DNA from: Novilysobacter selenitireducens
GTDB lineage: Bacteria > Pseudomonadota > Gammaproteobacteria > Xanthomonadales > Xanthomonadaceae
NCBI RefSeq assembly: GCF_020026895.1
Contig: NZ_JAINZW010000002.1
Coordinates: forward strand, 496,001 to 560,000
Length of the DNA stretch: 64,000 nucleotides
Direction of reading: 5' to 3'
The position numbers and the translations under genes are program-made. The notes under the pieces are model-generated. The model saw only the letters and a program-made list of their open reading frames with translations. It was not told the origin of the DNA and made no database searches. How positions within the stretch are numbered: position 1 is the first letter of the stretch; every line of letters starts with the position of its first letter. Below, piece after piece: positions 52,007-64,000 of this stretch.

Positions 52007-52015
52007 TCAAAAACG

Positions 52016-52043
52016 AAAAAGGCCACCCGGAGGTGGCCTTTTC
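52016..52043 (+). terminator. Rho-independent terminator of the copper operon
   Basis: aaaaggccacccggaggtgg then cctttt: perfect GGCCACC/GGTGGCC stem with a short loop, T-run after it. It also shields the convergent tRNA genes. Confidence 0.92.
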
Positions 52044-52056
52044 GTACTGCGTAAAG

Positions 52057-52132
52057 TGGCGTCCCCACGGGGATTCGAACCCCGGTCGCAACCGTGAAAG
52101 GGTTGTGTCCTAGGCCTCTAGACGATGGGGAC
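52057..52132 (-). tRNA. tRNA-Glu (anticodon TTC)
   Basis: 76 nt with encoded CCA. The reverse strand starts GTCCCCATCGTCTAGAGGCC, has CCCTTTCACGG at the anticodon and GGTTCGAATCCCC in the T arm; the acceptor stem GTCCCC/GGGGAC pairs fully. Confidence 0.97.
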
Positions 52133-52196
52133 GCAGTGGTTGGCCGTACCGGGTTCGGCTGCTTTCACTCAGCCGGGTAACGAACAACCTTTGAAG

Positions 52197-52272
<76 letters not shown>

Positions 52273-52316
52273 ACGTGCTGGAAAGTCGACAAGCTTAGGG
52301 ACGGTTTCGAAAGTCG

Positions 52317-52814
52317 TCAAGCGGTCTGTGCAAGTCCGTCGCAATTTTTTTCGCAGGGGCGAAGAGTCGCCGTGCCGTGCCCCCGGTCGGCGAGGTATTC
52401 GAGCCACTTTCCGAGGAAGGTGTTCATCCGCATCCGGTGCCCGATCACCTGTGCAGGCGGCGGGTACATGCCAATGACGTCCTGCCACCGGCGGCCCACG
52501 TAGCAATGGGTGGCTTCGGCCTGGCGGGCGTCGTTGTACAGGCGCAGGTAGGCCGACGGATCGGGCTCGCCGGTGACCGGGTCGGGCATCGCGTACGTCA
52601 GGCGCAGCTCGGTGGTGTAGCGGTGCTGCTCGATGATCTCCACGCGCACGTCCAGTCCGTCGCCCACGCTGGAGAGGTGGACGCCGGGCGCCAGCGAAGC
52701 CGGGTCGAACAGGGCGTGCAGGCGCGTGTGGTTCTCGGCGTACAGGCCCATCAGCCAGCCGAACCGGGTCAGCCGGGGGATGCGCGCAGCGCGGGTCGTA
52801 GCGAGCGAACTCAT
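52317..52814 (-). CDS. DUF1249 family protein
   Basis: 165 residues, ATG start. The DUF1249 pattern is clear: RFGWLMGLYAENHTRLHALF (about residues 17-36), then VEIIEQHRYTTELRLTYAM, YLRLYNDARQAEATHCYV (the family's D-ARxAE block) and MRMNTFLGKWLEYLADRGH near the end. No membrane segment. The function is unknown; in gammaproteobacteria it is a conserved single-copy cytoplasmic gene (yqiB). Located directly after the tRNA genes on the same strand. Confidence 0.92.
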   Translation of the reverse strand: MSSLATTRAARIPRLTRFGWLMGLYAENHTRLHALFDPASLAPGVHLSSVGDGLDVRVEIIEQHRYTTELRLTYAMPDPVTGEPDPSAYLRLYNDARQAEATHCYVGRRWQDVIGMYPPPAQVIGHRMRMNTFLGKWLEYLADRGHGTATLRPCEKNCDGLAQTA

Positions 52815-52932
52815 GGCCTGATGCTACACGCCGACCCGGCGCAGCGGCAGCGTTGACGCGGCCTGGCGGCCGACCTACGTTAAGCGTTCGCGTGGTTCGA
52901 ACCGTGCGCCGCCGGCCGGGCGCCCTGCCCCG

Positions 52933-53754
52933 CTAGAACATCTCCCGCCGCAGTCCCAGCGTGGACAGCACCTTGCTGGAGATCTCCTCGATCGACGTAT
53001 GCGTGGTGCTGAGCGTGGGGATGCGCTCGGCGCGGAACATCATCTCCGCCGCGGCCACTTCGCGCCGGCAGGTGTCCATCTGCGCGTAGCGCGAATTCGG
53101 CCGGCGCTCCTGGCGGATCTGCTGCAGGCGTACAGGATCGATGGTCAGCCCGAACAGCTTGTCGCGATGCGGCCGAAGGCGCGGCGGCAGCCGGTCGTGC
53201 TCCAGGTCCTCCTCCGTCAGCGGATAGTTGGCAGCACGCACGCCGTAGTGCATGGCCAGGTACACGCACGTCGGCGTCTTGCCGGCGCGGGACACGGCCA
53301 CGAGGATGAGGTCGGCTTCGGCGTAGTCGATGCTGGCGCCGTCGTCGTGGCTGAGCGCGTAGTTCATCGCGTTGATGCGGCGGTGGTAGGTCTCGAAATC
53401 CACCAGGCCGTGCGCGCGCCCGATCGTGTGCTGCCGGGTCTCGCCGAACTCCCGTTCCAGCGGTTCGATGAAGGGCTCGAACACATCGAGCATCAATGCG
53501 CCGCTCTCAGCCAGGGCCGCCCCGACCGTGCTGTCCATGCACGAATTAATCACCACCGGACGCGCGCCATGCAGCTCGGCCGCGGCCCGGATCCGCTCGG
53601 CGGCCTCGTGGGCACGCTCCACGCTGTCCACGAACGAGATCCGCTCGCTGACGAAACGCGTGGTGGTGAACTGGGTCAGCAGGCTGTGGCCGATGGTCTC
53701 GGCGGTGATGCCGGTGCCGTCGGAAACGTAGAACACCGGGCGCAATCCGGTCAT
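52933..53754 (-). CDS. ppsR: PEP synthase regulatory kinase/pyrophosphorylase
   Basis: 273 residues from the ATG at 53754 (GGAGG before it); the frame is open further up. It matches the PpsR/DUF299 family: [20 protein letters not shown] at the start, the P-loop-like [21 protein letters not shown] (residues about 140-160), [11 protein letters not shown], and the C-terminal [17 protein letters not shown]. It uses ADP to phosphorylate and inactivate PEP synthase and reverses this with phosphate. It is divergent from ppsA with about 170 bp between. Confidence 0.95.
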   Translation of the reverse strand: MTGLRPVFYVSDGTGITAETIGHSLLTQFTTTRFVSERISFVDSVERAHEAAERIRAAAELHGARPVVINSCMDSTVGAALAESGALMLDVFEPFIEPLEREFGETRQHTIGRAHGLVDFETYHRRINAMNYALSHDDGASIDYAEADLILVAVSRAGKTPTCVYLAMHYGVRAANYPLTEEDLEHDRLPPRLRPHRDKLFGLTIDPVRLQQIRQERRPNSRYAQMDTCRREVAAAEMMFRAERIPTLSTTHTSIEEISSKVLSTLGLRREMF

Positions 53755-53926
53755 CGAAAACCTCCGCCAGGCCCGCAGGGCGGGCCGCTCCATACGAAAA
53801 ACCCCGTCGAATCAACCTTGTATGGATTCGACGCCCGGGCGATCATAGCGGCTTGGCCGCGCCCACCGCCGGCGCCTGCCAATTCCACCCCTGCCCTCGC
53901 CCCGAACACCCGGGAGATCGAACGCC

Positions 53927-56305
<2,379 letters not shown>

Positions 56306-56423
56306 CAGGCGCCGGATGACATCGCGATAACGCGCGCGGCGCTACGCTGCGCGCAAAACCGACGCCCCGCTCTCCGCGGGGCGTTGCGTTTGCAGGCCCC
56401 GAACCAGGGCCATCGATTTCACA

Positions 56424-57398
56424 GTGTTCGATTCGACCGGGAGGTGGTACGTGCAGGCATGGTGGAACTCGGCCCAGGAGGCCGGCTGGACGGCAATGGC
56501 CGCCTCGATCGGACTACGCGTGCTGGGCGCCCTCGTCCTGTTCGCGATCGGATTGCGCATCGCCAAGTGGATTGCGGGCATCGCCGAGCGCGCCTTGACC
56601 CGCGCCGATGTCGAGCCCACCGCCGTGCTGTTCCTGCGCAAAGTGGCCTACATCGCCCTGCTGGTGGTGCTGGTGCTGGCGGCGCTGCAGGTCGTCGGCG
56701 TGCCGATGACGTCGATGATCGCGGTGCTCGGCGCGGCTGGCCTAGCGATCGGCCTGGCATTGAAGGATTCGCTGTCCAACATCGCTTCGGGCGTGATGCT
56801 GGTGTCGCTCAAGCCGTTCCGGGTCGGCCACATCGTCACGATCGCGGGAGAAACCGGCAAGGTCGAATCGGTCAGCATCTTCCAGACCGTGCTGCGTGGC
56901 GCCGACAACCAGACCATCGTGCTGCCCAACAGCCTGATCACCACCGACTCCATCATCAACCTGACGCCGGACGTGATGCGACGCATCGAGCTGGTCATCG
57001 GCATCGGCTACAGCGACGATATCGATGCGGCACGCGGCGTGGCGCTGAAGCTGATGCAGGAAGACGAGCGCGTGCTGTCTGAGCCCGCACCCGACGTACT
57101 GGTCTATGCCCTGGCCGACAACAGCGTGAACCTCGGCATTCGGTGCCACGTCGCGAACGCCGACTTCTTCGTCACCAAGTGCGAATTGACCGAGCGGATC
57201 AAGAAGGCGTTCGACGAAGCGGGCGTGAGCATCCCGTTTCCGCAACGCGACGTGCACATGTACCACCACGTCGCGGCCGACGCGGCTGCGTCCGGCCAGT
57301 ACCGGCTGGTCAGCGACGCCACCGTGCAGGCTGCTTCGGACGCACCTCAGATCGGCGTCGACGACCCCGCCCACCAGCCCAAGGCCGACCCGCAGTAA
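56424..57398 (+). CDS. mscS: Small MscS-type mechanosensitive channel
   Basis: 324 residues, GTG start. Three membrane helices (about residues 25-50, 68-90, 95-120); the third, AVLGAAGLAIGLALKDSLSNIASGVMLV, is the MscS pore helix, followed by SLKPFRVGHIVTIAGETGKV and NQTIVLPNSLITTDSIINLT, the beta domain. The C-terminal vestibule ends in a variable Ala/Pro-rich tail of about 35 residues. Shorter than the 561-aa channel at 37887. Confidence 0.95.
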   Translation: MFDSTGRWYVQAWWNSAQEAGWTAMAASIGLRVLGALVLFAIGLRIAKWIAGIAERALTRADVEPTAVLFLRKVAYIALLVVLVLAALQVVGVPMTSMIAVLGAAGLAIGLALKDSLSNIASGVMLVSLKPFRVGHIVTIAGETGKVESVSIFQTVLRGADNQTIVLPNSLITTDSIINLTPDVMRRIELVIGIGYSDDIDAARGVALKLMQEDERVLSEPAPDVLVYALADNSVNLGIRCHVANADFFVTKCELTERIKKAFDEAGVSIPFPQRDVHMYHHVAADAAASGQYRLVSDATVQAASDAPQIGVDDPAHQPKADPQ

Positions 57399-57407
57399 CC
57401 CCCTGCC

Positions 57408-57980
57408 CTACTCCTGGGGCAGGCCGCTCAGCCGCCCCATGAAGTAGCGGTAGTGGCGCAACTCGGCGATGGAGTCGTGCACGTCGCTGAGCGCGGTGTG
57501 CTTGGCCTCCTTGCCGACACCGGCCATGACGTCCGGCGCCCAGCGGCGGGCCAGTTCCTTGATCGTGCTGACGTCGAGGTTGCGGTAGTGGAAGTACCGC
57601 TCAAGCTCCGGCATTTCGCGATGCATGAAGCGCCGGTCCTGGCAGATGGAGTTACCGCACATCGGCGAGGCGTTGGCGGGCACCCAGTCGTTGAGGAAGG
57701 CGAGCGTACGGGCTTCGGCCTCGTCCATTGCGACGCCTTCTTCCAGCACCCGGTTCCACAGCCCGGACTTGCGATGCTGGTTGCGGTTCCACTCGTCCAT
57801 GGCCTCGAGCCGCTGCAGCGAGTGGCGGATCGCCAGCTCGGGGCCTTCGGCCAGCACGTTGAGGTCGGCGTCGGTCACCACGGTGGCGATCTCGAGGATC
57901 GAGTCGTTGACCGTGTCCAGCCCGGTCATCTCCAGGTCGATCCAGATCAACCTGTGGTCGTTTCCATTCTTCGCCGCCAT
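57408..57980 (-). CDS. orn: Oligoribonuclease
   Basis: 190 residues from the ATG at 57980. DEDDh exonuclease: [13 protein letters not shown] (first Asp-Glu), [40 protein letters not shown] and [20 protein letters not shown] (final His and Asp). Degrades 2-5 nt RNA pieces, essential in many proteobacteria. The longer open frame upstream is not part of the family. Divergent from the DUF2721 gene. Confidence 0.97.
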   Translation of the reverse strand: MAAKNGNDHRLIWIDLEMTGLDTVNDSILEIATVVTDADLNVLAEGPELAIRHSLQRLEAMDEWNRNQHRKSGLWNRVLEEGVAMDEAEARTLAFLNDWVPANASPMCGNSICQDRRFMHREMPELERYFHYRNLDVSTIKELARRWAPDVMAGVGKEAKHTALSDVHDSIAELRHYRYFMGRLSGLPQE

Positions 57981-58047
57981 GGGCTCCCCGCCGTGTCCGT
58001 GTCGCGGCATGATAGCCGAGCCCCCGTAGCAAAAGAGTAGGCAGTGG

Positions 58048-58527
58048 ATGTTCCAGAACACGCACTACGCCATCCTGACGGCAATGCTGGCACCGGCGTT
58101 CTTCCTGACCGCCACTGCATCGCTGTTGATGTCGGCCAACAACCGCCTGGCGCGCGTCGTTGACCGGCTGCGCGGCCTTCTGCGCGAGCTGGACGAAGGC
58201 GACCTGGATGCCGCACAGGTCGAGCGGATGGATCGGTTGATCAACGTGCAGCGCCGCCGTTCCAACCTGGTGCTGCGGGGCAGCCAGCTCTTGTACGCGG
58301 CGATCAGCTTCTTCGTCGGCACCAGCCTCTCGGTGGCGATCGACGCATTCCTCAACTACCGGTTGGGCAGCCTGCCCACGATCCTCGCGGTGCTCGGCGT
58401 CCTGGCGATGTTCGCTGCCAGCATCAACCTGTCGCGCGAGTCGGCGATGGCGGTGTCGGCGTTGAACGAGGAGATGGACCATGCCCACGGCCGGGCGCGG
58501 GCGAAGCGCCGGGGCGACGTGGAGTAA
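58048..58527 (+). CDS. DUF2721 family membrane protein
   Basis: 159 residues, ATG start. The family pattern is visible: [37 protein letters not shown] (first helix and cytoplasmic NRLxRVVDR block), then [20 protein letters not shown] and [16 protein letters not shown]. Three helices; function unknown. The divergent 5' end overlaps the extended orn frame but not the true orn start. Confidence 0.92.
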   Translation: MFQNTHYAILTAMLAPAFFLTATASLLMSANNRLARVVDRLRGLLRELDEGDLDAAQVERMDRLINVQRRRSNLVLRGSQLLYAAISFFVGTSLSVAIDAFLNYRLGSLPTILAVLGVLAMFAASINLSRESAMAVSALNEEMDHAHGRARAKRRGDVE

Positions 58528-58534
58528 GCGTGCC

Positions 58535-58606
58535 AGGAGCGGCTTCAGCCGCCTACGTGGGGTGCGTTCGTGCCCGCAATGATCGCTGCTGAAGCCGCTT
58601 CTACAG
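58535..58606. repeat. REP-like inverted repeat
   Basis: aggagcggcttcagccgcc faces gctgctgaagccgcttctac about 30 bases later: a large dyad of a type dispersed in Xanthomonadaceae genomes. Between DUF2721 and tadA. Confidence 0.75.
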
Positions 58607-58616
58607 GTCCGAGTAC

Positions 58617-59183
<567 letters not shown>

Positions 59184-59219
59184 CTATCCGCGTACATCCG
59201 TGTCATCCGTGGCCAAACC

Positions 59220-60785
<1,566 letters not shown>

Positions 60786-60817
60786 GGAGCAAGAGGCCCG
60801 GATTTCTGTTATTGGCA

Positions 60818-60920
60818 GTCATTCCCGCGAAGGCGGGAATCCAGTGGCTTTGCGCTTTGCCGCCTGCGCCGTCACCTTGGAAGAACCAGGTCGCGGGGTT
60901 CCCGCCTTCGTGGAAATGAT
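60818..60920. repeat. REPIN-like doublet between guaB and guaA
   Basis: gtcattcccgcgaaggcgggaatcc (60818-60842) and an inverted, degraded copy gttcccgccttcgtggaaatgat (60898-60920), about 55 bases apart. An intergenic mobile-type repeat widely seen in this family. Confidence 0.8.
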
Positions 60921-60935
60921 GGCGGTGAAAGCGAC

Positions 60936-62393
60936 TCAACCCGCCCGGTAGTTCGGCGGTTCCTTGGTGATCTGCACGTCGTGCACATGGCTCTCTCGCG
61001 AGCCGGCGCCGGTGATGCGTACGAAGCTGGGCTTCTTGCGCATGTCCTCGATCGACGCACAGCCCACGTAGCCCATGGTGGCGCGCAGGCCGCCGGCGAG
61101 CTGGTGGACGACGTTGCGCAGCGGGCCGCGGTACGGCACGCGGCCTTCGATGCCCTCCGGCACCAGCTTGTCGGCGTCGGACGCATCCTGGAAGTAGCGG
61201 TCCTTGGAGCCCTGCTCCATCGCGCCTAGGCTGCCCATGCCGCGGTAGCTCTTGTAGCTGCGGCCCTGGAACAGCTCGACCTCGCCCGGGGCTTCCTCGG
61301 TGCCGGCGAACAGGCCGCCGACCATCACCGTTGAGGCGCCCGCGACCAGCGCCTTGCCGATGTCGCCCGAATAGCGGATGCCGCCATCGGCGATCAGCGG
61401 GATGCGGTCCTGCAGCGCCTCGGCGACCATCGCCACCGCGGTGACCTGCGGCACGCCGACGCCAGCGACGACGCGCGTGGTGCAGATCGAGCCGGGGCCG
61501 ACGCCCACCTTCACCGCGTCGGCGCCGTGGTCCATCAGGGCCAGCGCGGCATCGCCGGTAACGATGTTGCCGCCGATCACCTGCAGCTGCGGGAAGCGTG
61601 TCTTGACCCACTTCACCCGGTCCAGCACGCCCTGCGAGTGACCGTGCGCGGTGTCGACCACCACCACGTCCACCCCGGCCGCGGCCAGCGCCTCGATGCG
61701 CGCCTCGGTGTCACCGCCGACGCCGACGGCCGCACCAACCAGCAGGCGCTCGCTGCTGTCGTACGCGGCGTTGGGATTGTCGGACTTCTTCTGGATGTCC
61801 TTGACGGTGATCAGGCCGCGCAGCTCGAAGCCGTCGTTGACCACCAGCACCTTTTCGATGCGGTGCTTGTGCAGCAGCTGGACAACTTCCTCGTCGCTGG
61901 CGCCTTCCTTCACCGTCACCAGGCGATCGCGCTTGGTCATGATGTGGCGGACGGGATCGTCGAGTTTCTTCTCGAAGCGCATGTCGCGGCTGGTGACGAT
62001 GCCGACCAGCTGGCCGCCGTCCACCACCGGCACGCCCGAGATGTTGCGCGCGCGGGTGAGCTTGAGCACTTCGGCGATGGTGGTCTCGGGGCCGACCGTA
62101 AACGGCTCCTTGATCACGCCAGCCTCGAACTTCTTGACCTGCGCGACATGCGCGGCCTGCTGCTCCAGGCTCATGTTCTTGTGGATGATGCTCAGGCCAC
62201 CGAGCTGGGCGAGTGCGATGGCCAGACGCGCCTCGCTCACGGTGTCCATCGCGGCCGAAAGGATCGGCAGTCGGATGGTGAGGTCGCGGGTGACGCGGGT
62301 TTCGAGCGATACGTCCTTGGGCAGGACGGTGGAATGCGCGGGGACGAGCGATACGTCGTCGTAGGTCAGCGCTTCAGCCTGGATGCGCAGCAT
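60936..62393 (-). CDS. guaB: IMP dehydrogenase
   Basis: 485 residues from the ATG at 62393, the usual family length; an in-frame extension to 62498 is not conserved. TIM barrel with [20 protein letters not shown] at the start, two CBS domains in the middle (about residues 95-205), the catalytic loop [19 protein letters not shown] (Cys near 304), and the flap [15 protein letters not shown]. Makes XMP from IMP, before guaA in GMP synthesis. Confidence 0.98.
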   Translation of the reverse strand: MLRIQAEALTYDDVSLVPAHSTVLPKDVSLETRVTRDLTIRLPILSAAMDTVSEARLAIALAQLGGLSIIHKNMSLEQQAAHVAQVKKFEAGVIKEPFTVGPETTIAEVLKLTRARNISGVPVVDGGQLVGIVTSRDMRFEKKLDDPVRHIMTKRDRLVTVKEGASDEEVVQLLHKHRIEKVLVVNDGFELRGLITVKDIQKKSDNPNAAYDSSERLLVGAAVGVGGDTEARIEALAAAGVDVVVVDTAHGHSQGVLDRVKWVKTRFPQLQVIGGNIVTGDAALALMDHGADAVKVGVGPGSICTTRVVAGVGVPQVTAVAMVAEALQDRIPLIADGGIRYSGDIGKALVAGASTVMVGGLFAGTEEAPGEVELFQGRSYKSYRGMGSLGAMEQGSKDRYFQDASDADKLVPEGIEGRVPYRGPLRNVVHQLAGGLRATMGYVGCASIEDMRKKPSFVRITGAGSRESHVHDVQITKEPPNYRAG

Positions 62394-62510
62394 GGGGCGG
62401 CCCGGGGGGATGAAGCGCGCCATTGTACCGCGTTCCCGGCCAGCCATGCAGGCGCGGATTCGGCCGGGAATGGGTGGCGCAGCGGGCCGGGATGGCACTC
62501 GCCGTCGTGC

Positions 62511-63401
62511 CTAGGCGTCCGCCGCTTCGGCCGCTTCCAGAGTGTTCTGCATGAGGGTCGCGACCGTCATCGGCCCCACCCCGCCCGGCACCGGTGTGAT
62601 CCAGCTGGCCCGCTCGGCGGCCGCCGCGTAGCCCACGTCGCCCACCAGACGGCCGTCGTCCAGCCGGTTGATGCCCACGTCGATAACGACGGCACCTGGC
62701 TTCACCCATTCACCCGGGATCAGCTGCGGCCGGCCAACCGCCACCACCAGGATTTCGGCGCCGCGCACGGCCGCCTCCAGCACGTCTGGCGGCGTGAACT
62801 TGTGGCAGCAGGTGGTGGTGCAGCCCGCGATCAGCAGCTCCAGCGCCATCGGCCGGCCGACGTGGTTGGACACGCCGACGATGGTGGCGCTCTGCCCCCG
62901 GACCGGACGGTCGGTGTAGCCCAGAAGCGTCGTGATCCCGCGCGGCGTGCACGGGCGCAGGCCGAACTGGCGCAGCGCCAGGTGGCCGACGTTCTCGGGA
63001 TGGAAGCCGTCCACGTCCTTGCGCGGGTCGATGCGGTGGATCAACGCGGTGGCGTCGCGGCGATCGGGCAGCGGCAGCTGCACCAGGATGCCGTGGACCT
63101 CAGGGTCCGCATTCAGGCGGTCGATCAGTGCGAGCAGCTCCTCGTCGCTGGTGTCGGCCGGCAGGTCGTGGTCGATCGCGCGGATGCCGACCTTCTGGGC
63201 GGCACGCCGCTTGTTGCGCACGTACACGGCCGAGGCCGGATCGTTGCCCACCAGCACCACCGCCAGGCCAGGCGCGGATTTGCCGGCGGCAAGGCGTGCA
63301 TCGACCTGCGCCTTGAGGTTGTCGAGCAGGTCCTCGGCGATACGCTTGCCGTCGAGGATGCGGGCCTTGCCCGACTGGGTGGACGTGCTGGTTTCGGTCA
63401 T
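62511..63401 (-). CDS. folD: Bifunctional methylene-THF dehydrogenase/cyclohydrolase
   Basis: 296 residues from the ATG at 63401; the frame is open far upstream but outside the family. Motifs: [16 protein letters not shown] (catalytic Lys), [45 protein letters not shown] (NADP loop; Asn-His where many have Ser-x-Ile) and [16 protein letters not shown] at the end. Supplies 10-formyl-THF. Divergent from the DUF1244 gene. Confidence 0.96.
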   Translation of the reverse strand: MTETSTSTQSGKARILDGKRIAEDLLDNLKAQVDARLAAGKSAPGLAVVLVGNDPASAVYVRNKRRAAQKVGIRAIDHDLPADTSDEELLALIDRLNADPEVHGILVQLPLPDRRDATALIHRIDPRKDVDGFHPENVGHLALRQFGLRPCTPRGITTLLGYTDRPVRGQSATIVGVSNHVGRPMALELLIAGCTTTCCHKFTPPDVLEAAVRGAEILVVAVGRPQLIPGEWVKPGAVVIDVGINRLDDGRLVGDVGYAAAAERASWITPVPGGVGPMTVATLMQNTLEAAEAADA

Positions 63402-63476
63402 TCGGGGATACGGGTGCGCGTTGGAGCGGAGCCGCGCATTATCGCTGATAGACACCGCCCTTTCCGGAGACCGGAC

Positions 63477-63788
63477 ATGACCGACCACGACCACGAAACC
63501 ACTGCCATCGAAGCCGCTGTCTTCAGGCGCCTGCGCCAGCACTTGCTGGAGGCCCGTCCGGACGTGCAGAACATCGACCTGATGATCCTGGCCGGCTTCT
63601 GCCGCAACTGCCTGGCCGATTGGTACCGCGAGGCGGCCGAGGCCCGCGGCATCACCATGACGCGGGATGAAGCGCGGGAGGCTGTCTACGGCGAGCCTTT
63701 CGCACAGTGGAAGGCCACGCACCAGCGCGAGGCGACACCGGAGCAGCTGGCGGCATTCGAGGCGGCGAAGCGCTCGCACTCCGATTGA
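63477..63788 (+). CDS. DUF1244 family protein
   Basis: 103 residues, ATG start with GGAGA before it. The whole protein matches DUF1244 ([37 protein letters not shown] with the conserved Cys pair; [13 protein letters not shown]). Small, cytoplasmic, helical; role unknown. The N-terminal His/Asp-rich tail is family-variable. Confidence 0.93.
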   Translation: MTDHDHETTAIEAAVFRRLRQHLLEARPDVQNIDLMILAGFCRNCLADWYREAAEARGITMTRDEAREAVYGEPFAQWKATHQREATPEQLAAFEAAKRSHSD

Positions 63789-63799
63789 ATCGATCCGCC

Positions 63800-64000
63800 A
63801 TGGCACGCCTGACGTGGCCACGCACGCTGTTGTGGACTATGGCGCTGCTCGCCATGGGCTATGTAGCTGTGTGCGTACTGGTCGGGGTGCGCCAGCGCGA
63901 CCTGATGTATTTCCCCGGGCTCACCCGCACGTCGGCCACCGGTACCGACCTGACGCTGGTCGTCGACGACGTGCGGCTACGGGCCTGGGTGGTCAATCCG
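63800..64000 (+). CDS. Alpha/beta hydrolase, N-terminal part only (window edge)
   Basis: 67 codons from the ATG at 63800, open to the right edge. A membrane anchor [19 protein letters not shown] is followed by RDLMYFPG, the usual start of BEM46/YfhR-type membrane-anchored serine hydrolases, and RAWVVNP. Catalytic residues lie beyond the window, so the assignment rests on the anchor and the YFPG block. Confidence 0.65.
   Translation, partial: MARLTWPRTLLWTMALLAMGYVAVCVLVGVRQRDLMYFPGLTRTSATGTDLTLVVDDVRLRAWVVNP

Overview
The window is GC-rich DNA from a gammaproteobacterium of the Xanthomonadaceae (Lysobacter/Luteimonas/Xanthomonas type). The evidence is the family-specific copL-copA-copB copper operon, the roughly 55-bp xanthomonad-type integron attC sites, H-NS, orn, guaBA and folD of that type, and REP-like palindromes. 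No search could be run, so the genus is not fixed.

Layout. (1) 1-1968: the tnsA/tnsB end of a Tn7-like transposon. The tnsB-like frame runs off the left edge and was found by translating the reverse strand by hand. (2) 2261-8895: an integron cassette array of nine attC sites and nine cassettes with mostly unknown genes, read leftward. No integrase gene is visible, so it looks like a CALIN (cluster of attC sites lacking an integrase). One cassette carries its gene on the opposite strand. (3) 9184-9597: an H-NS family gene, then a 55-bp near-perfect palindrome. (4) 10060-42475: a large envelope/stress island: secreted HAD phosphatase, aquaporin, a 4,223-residue DUF11/SdrD_B surface protein followed by an OmpA-type protein, several outer-membrane and exported proteins, a cytoplasmic-type sulfatase with its formylglycine-generating enzyme, MarC/DUF202/DUF1622/MscS membrane proteins, a stand-alone receiver, and a divergent MASE1 histidine kinase / LuxR-type regulator pair. 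Six intergenic regions share a 14-bp motif in the same orientation relative to the downstream gene, which suggests a common regulon. (5) 43112-46892: a minimal tniA-tniB-tniQ transposition module with no cargo. (6) 47112-52006: the copper operon copL-copA-copB-cytochrome c-DUF411, closed by a terminator. (7) 52057-64000: conserved housekeeping DNA: tRNA-Glu, tRNA-Ala, DUF1249, ppsR/ppsA, mscS, orn, DUF2721, tadA, guaA, guaB, folD, DUF1244 and the start of an alpha/beta hydrolase.

How it fits together. The left 9 kb and the 43-47 kb segment are mobile. They flank an island whose genes look jointly controlled by the two-component system at its right edge. The formylglycine-generating enzyme at 35.8-36.8 kb would activate the sulfatase at 29.8-31.4 kb. 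The most novel-looking items are the array abutted by a Tn7-like end, the sulfatase/giant-surface-protein island with its shared motif, and the alternating superrepeats of the giant protein.
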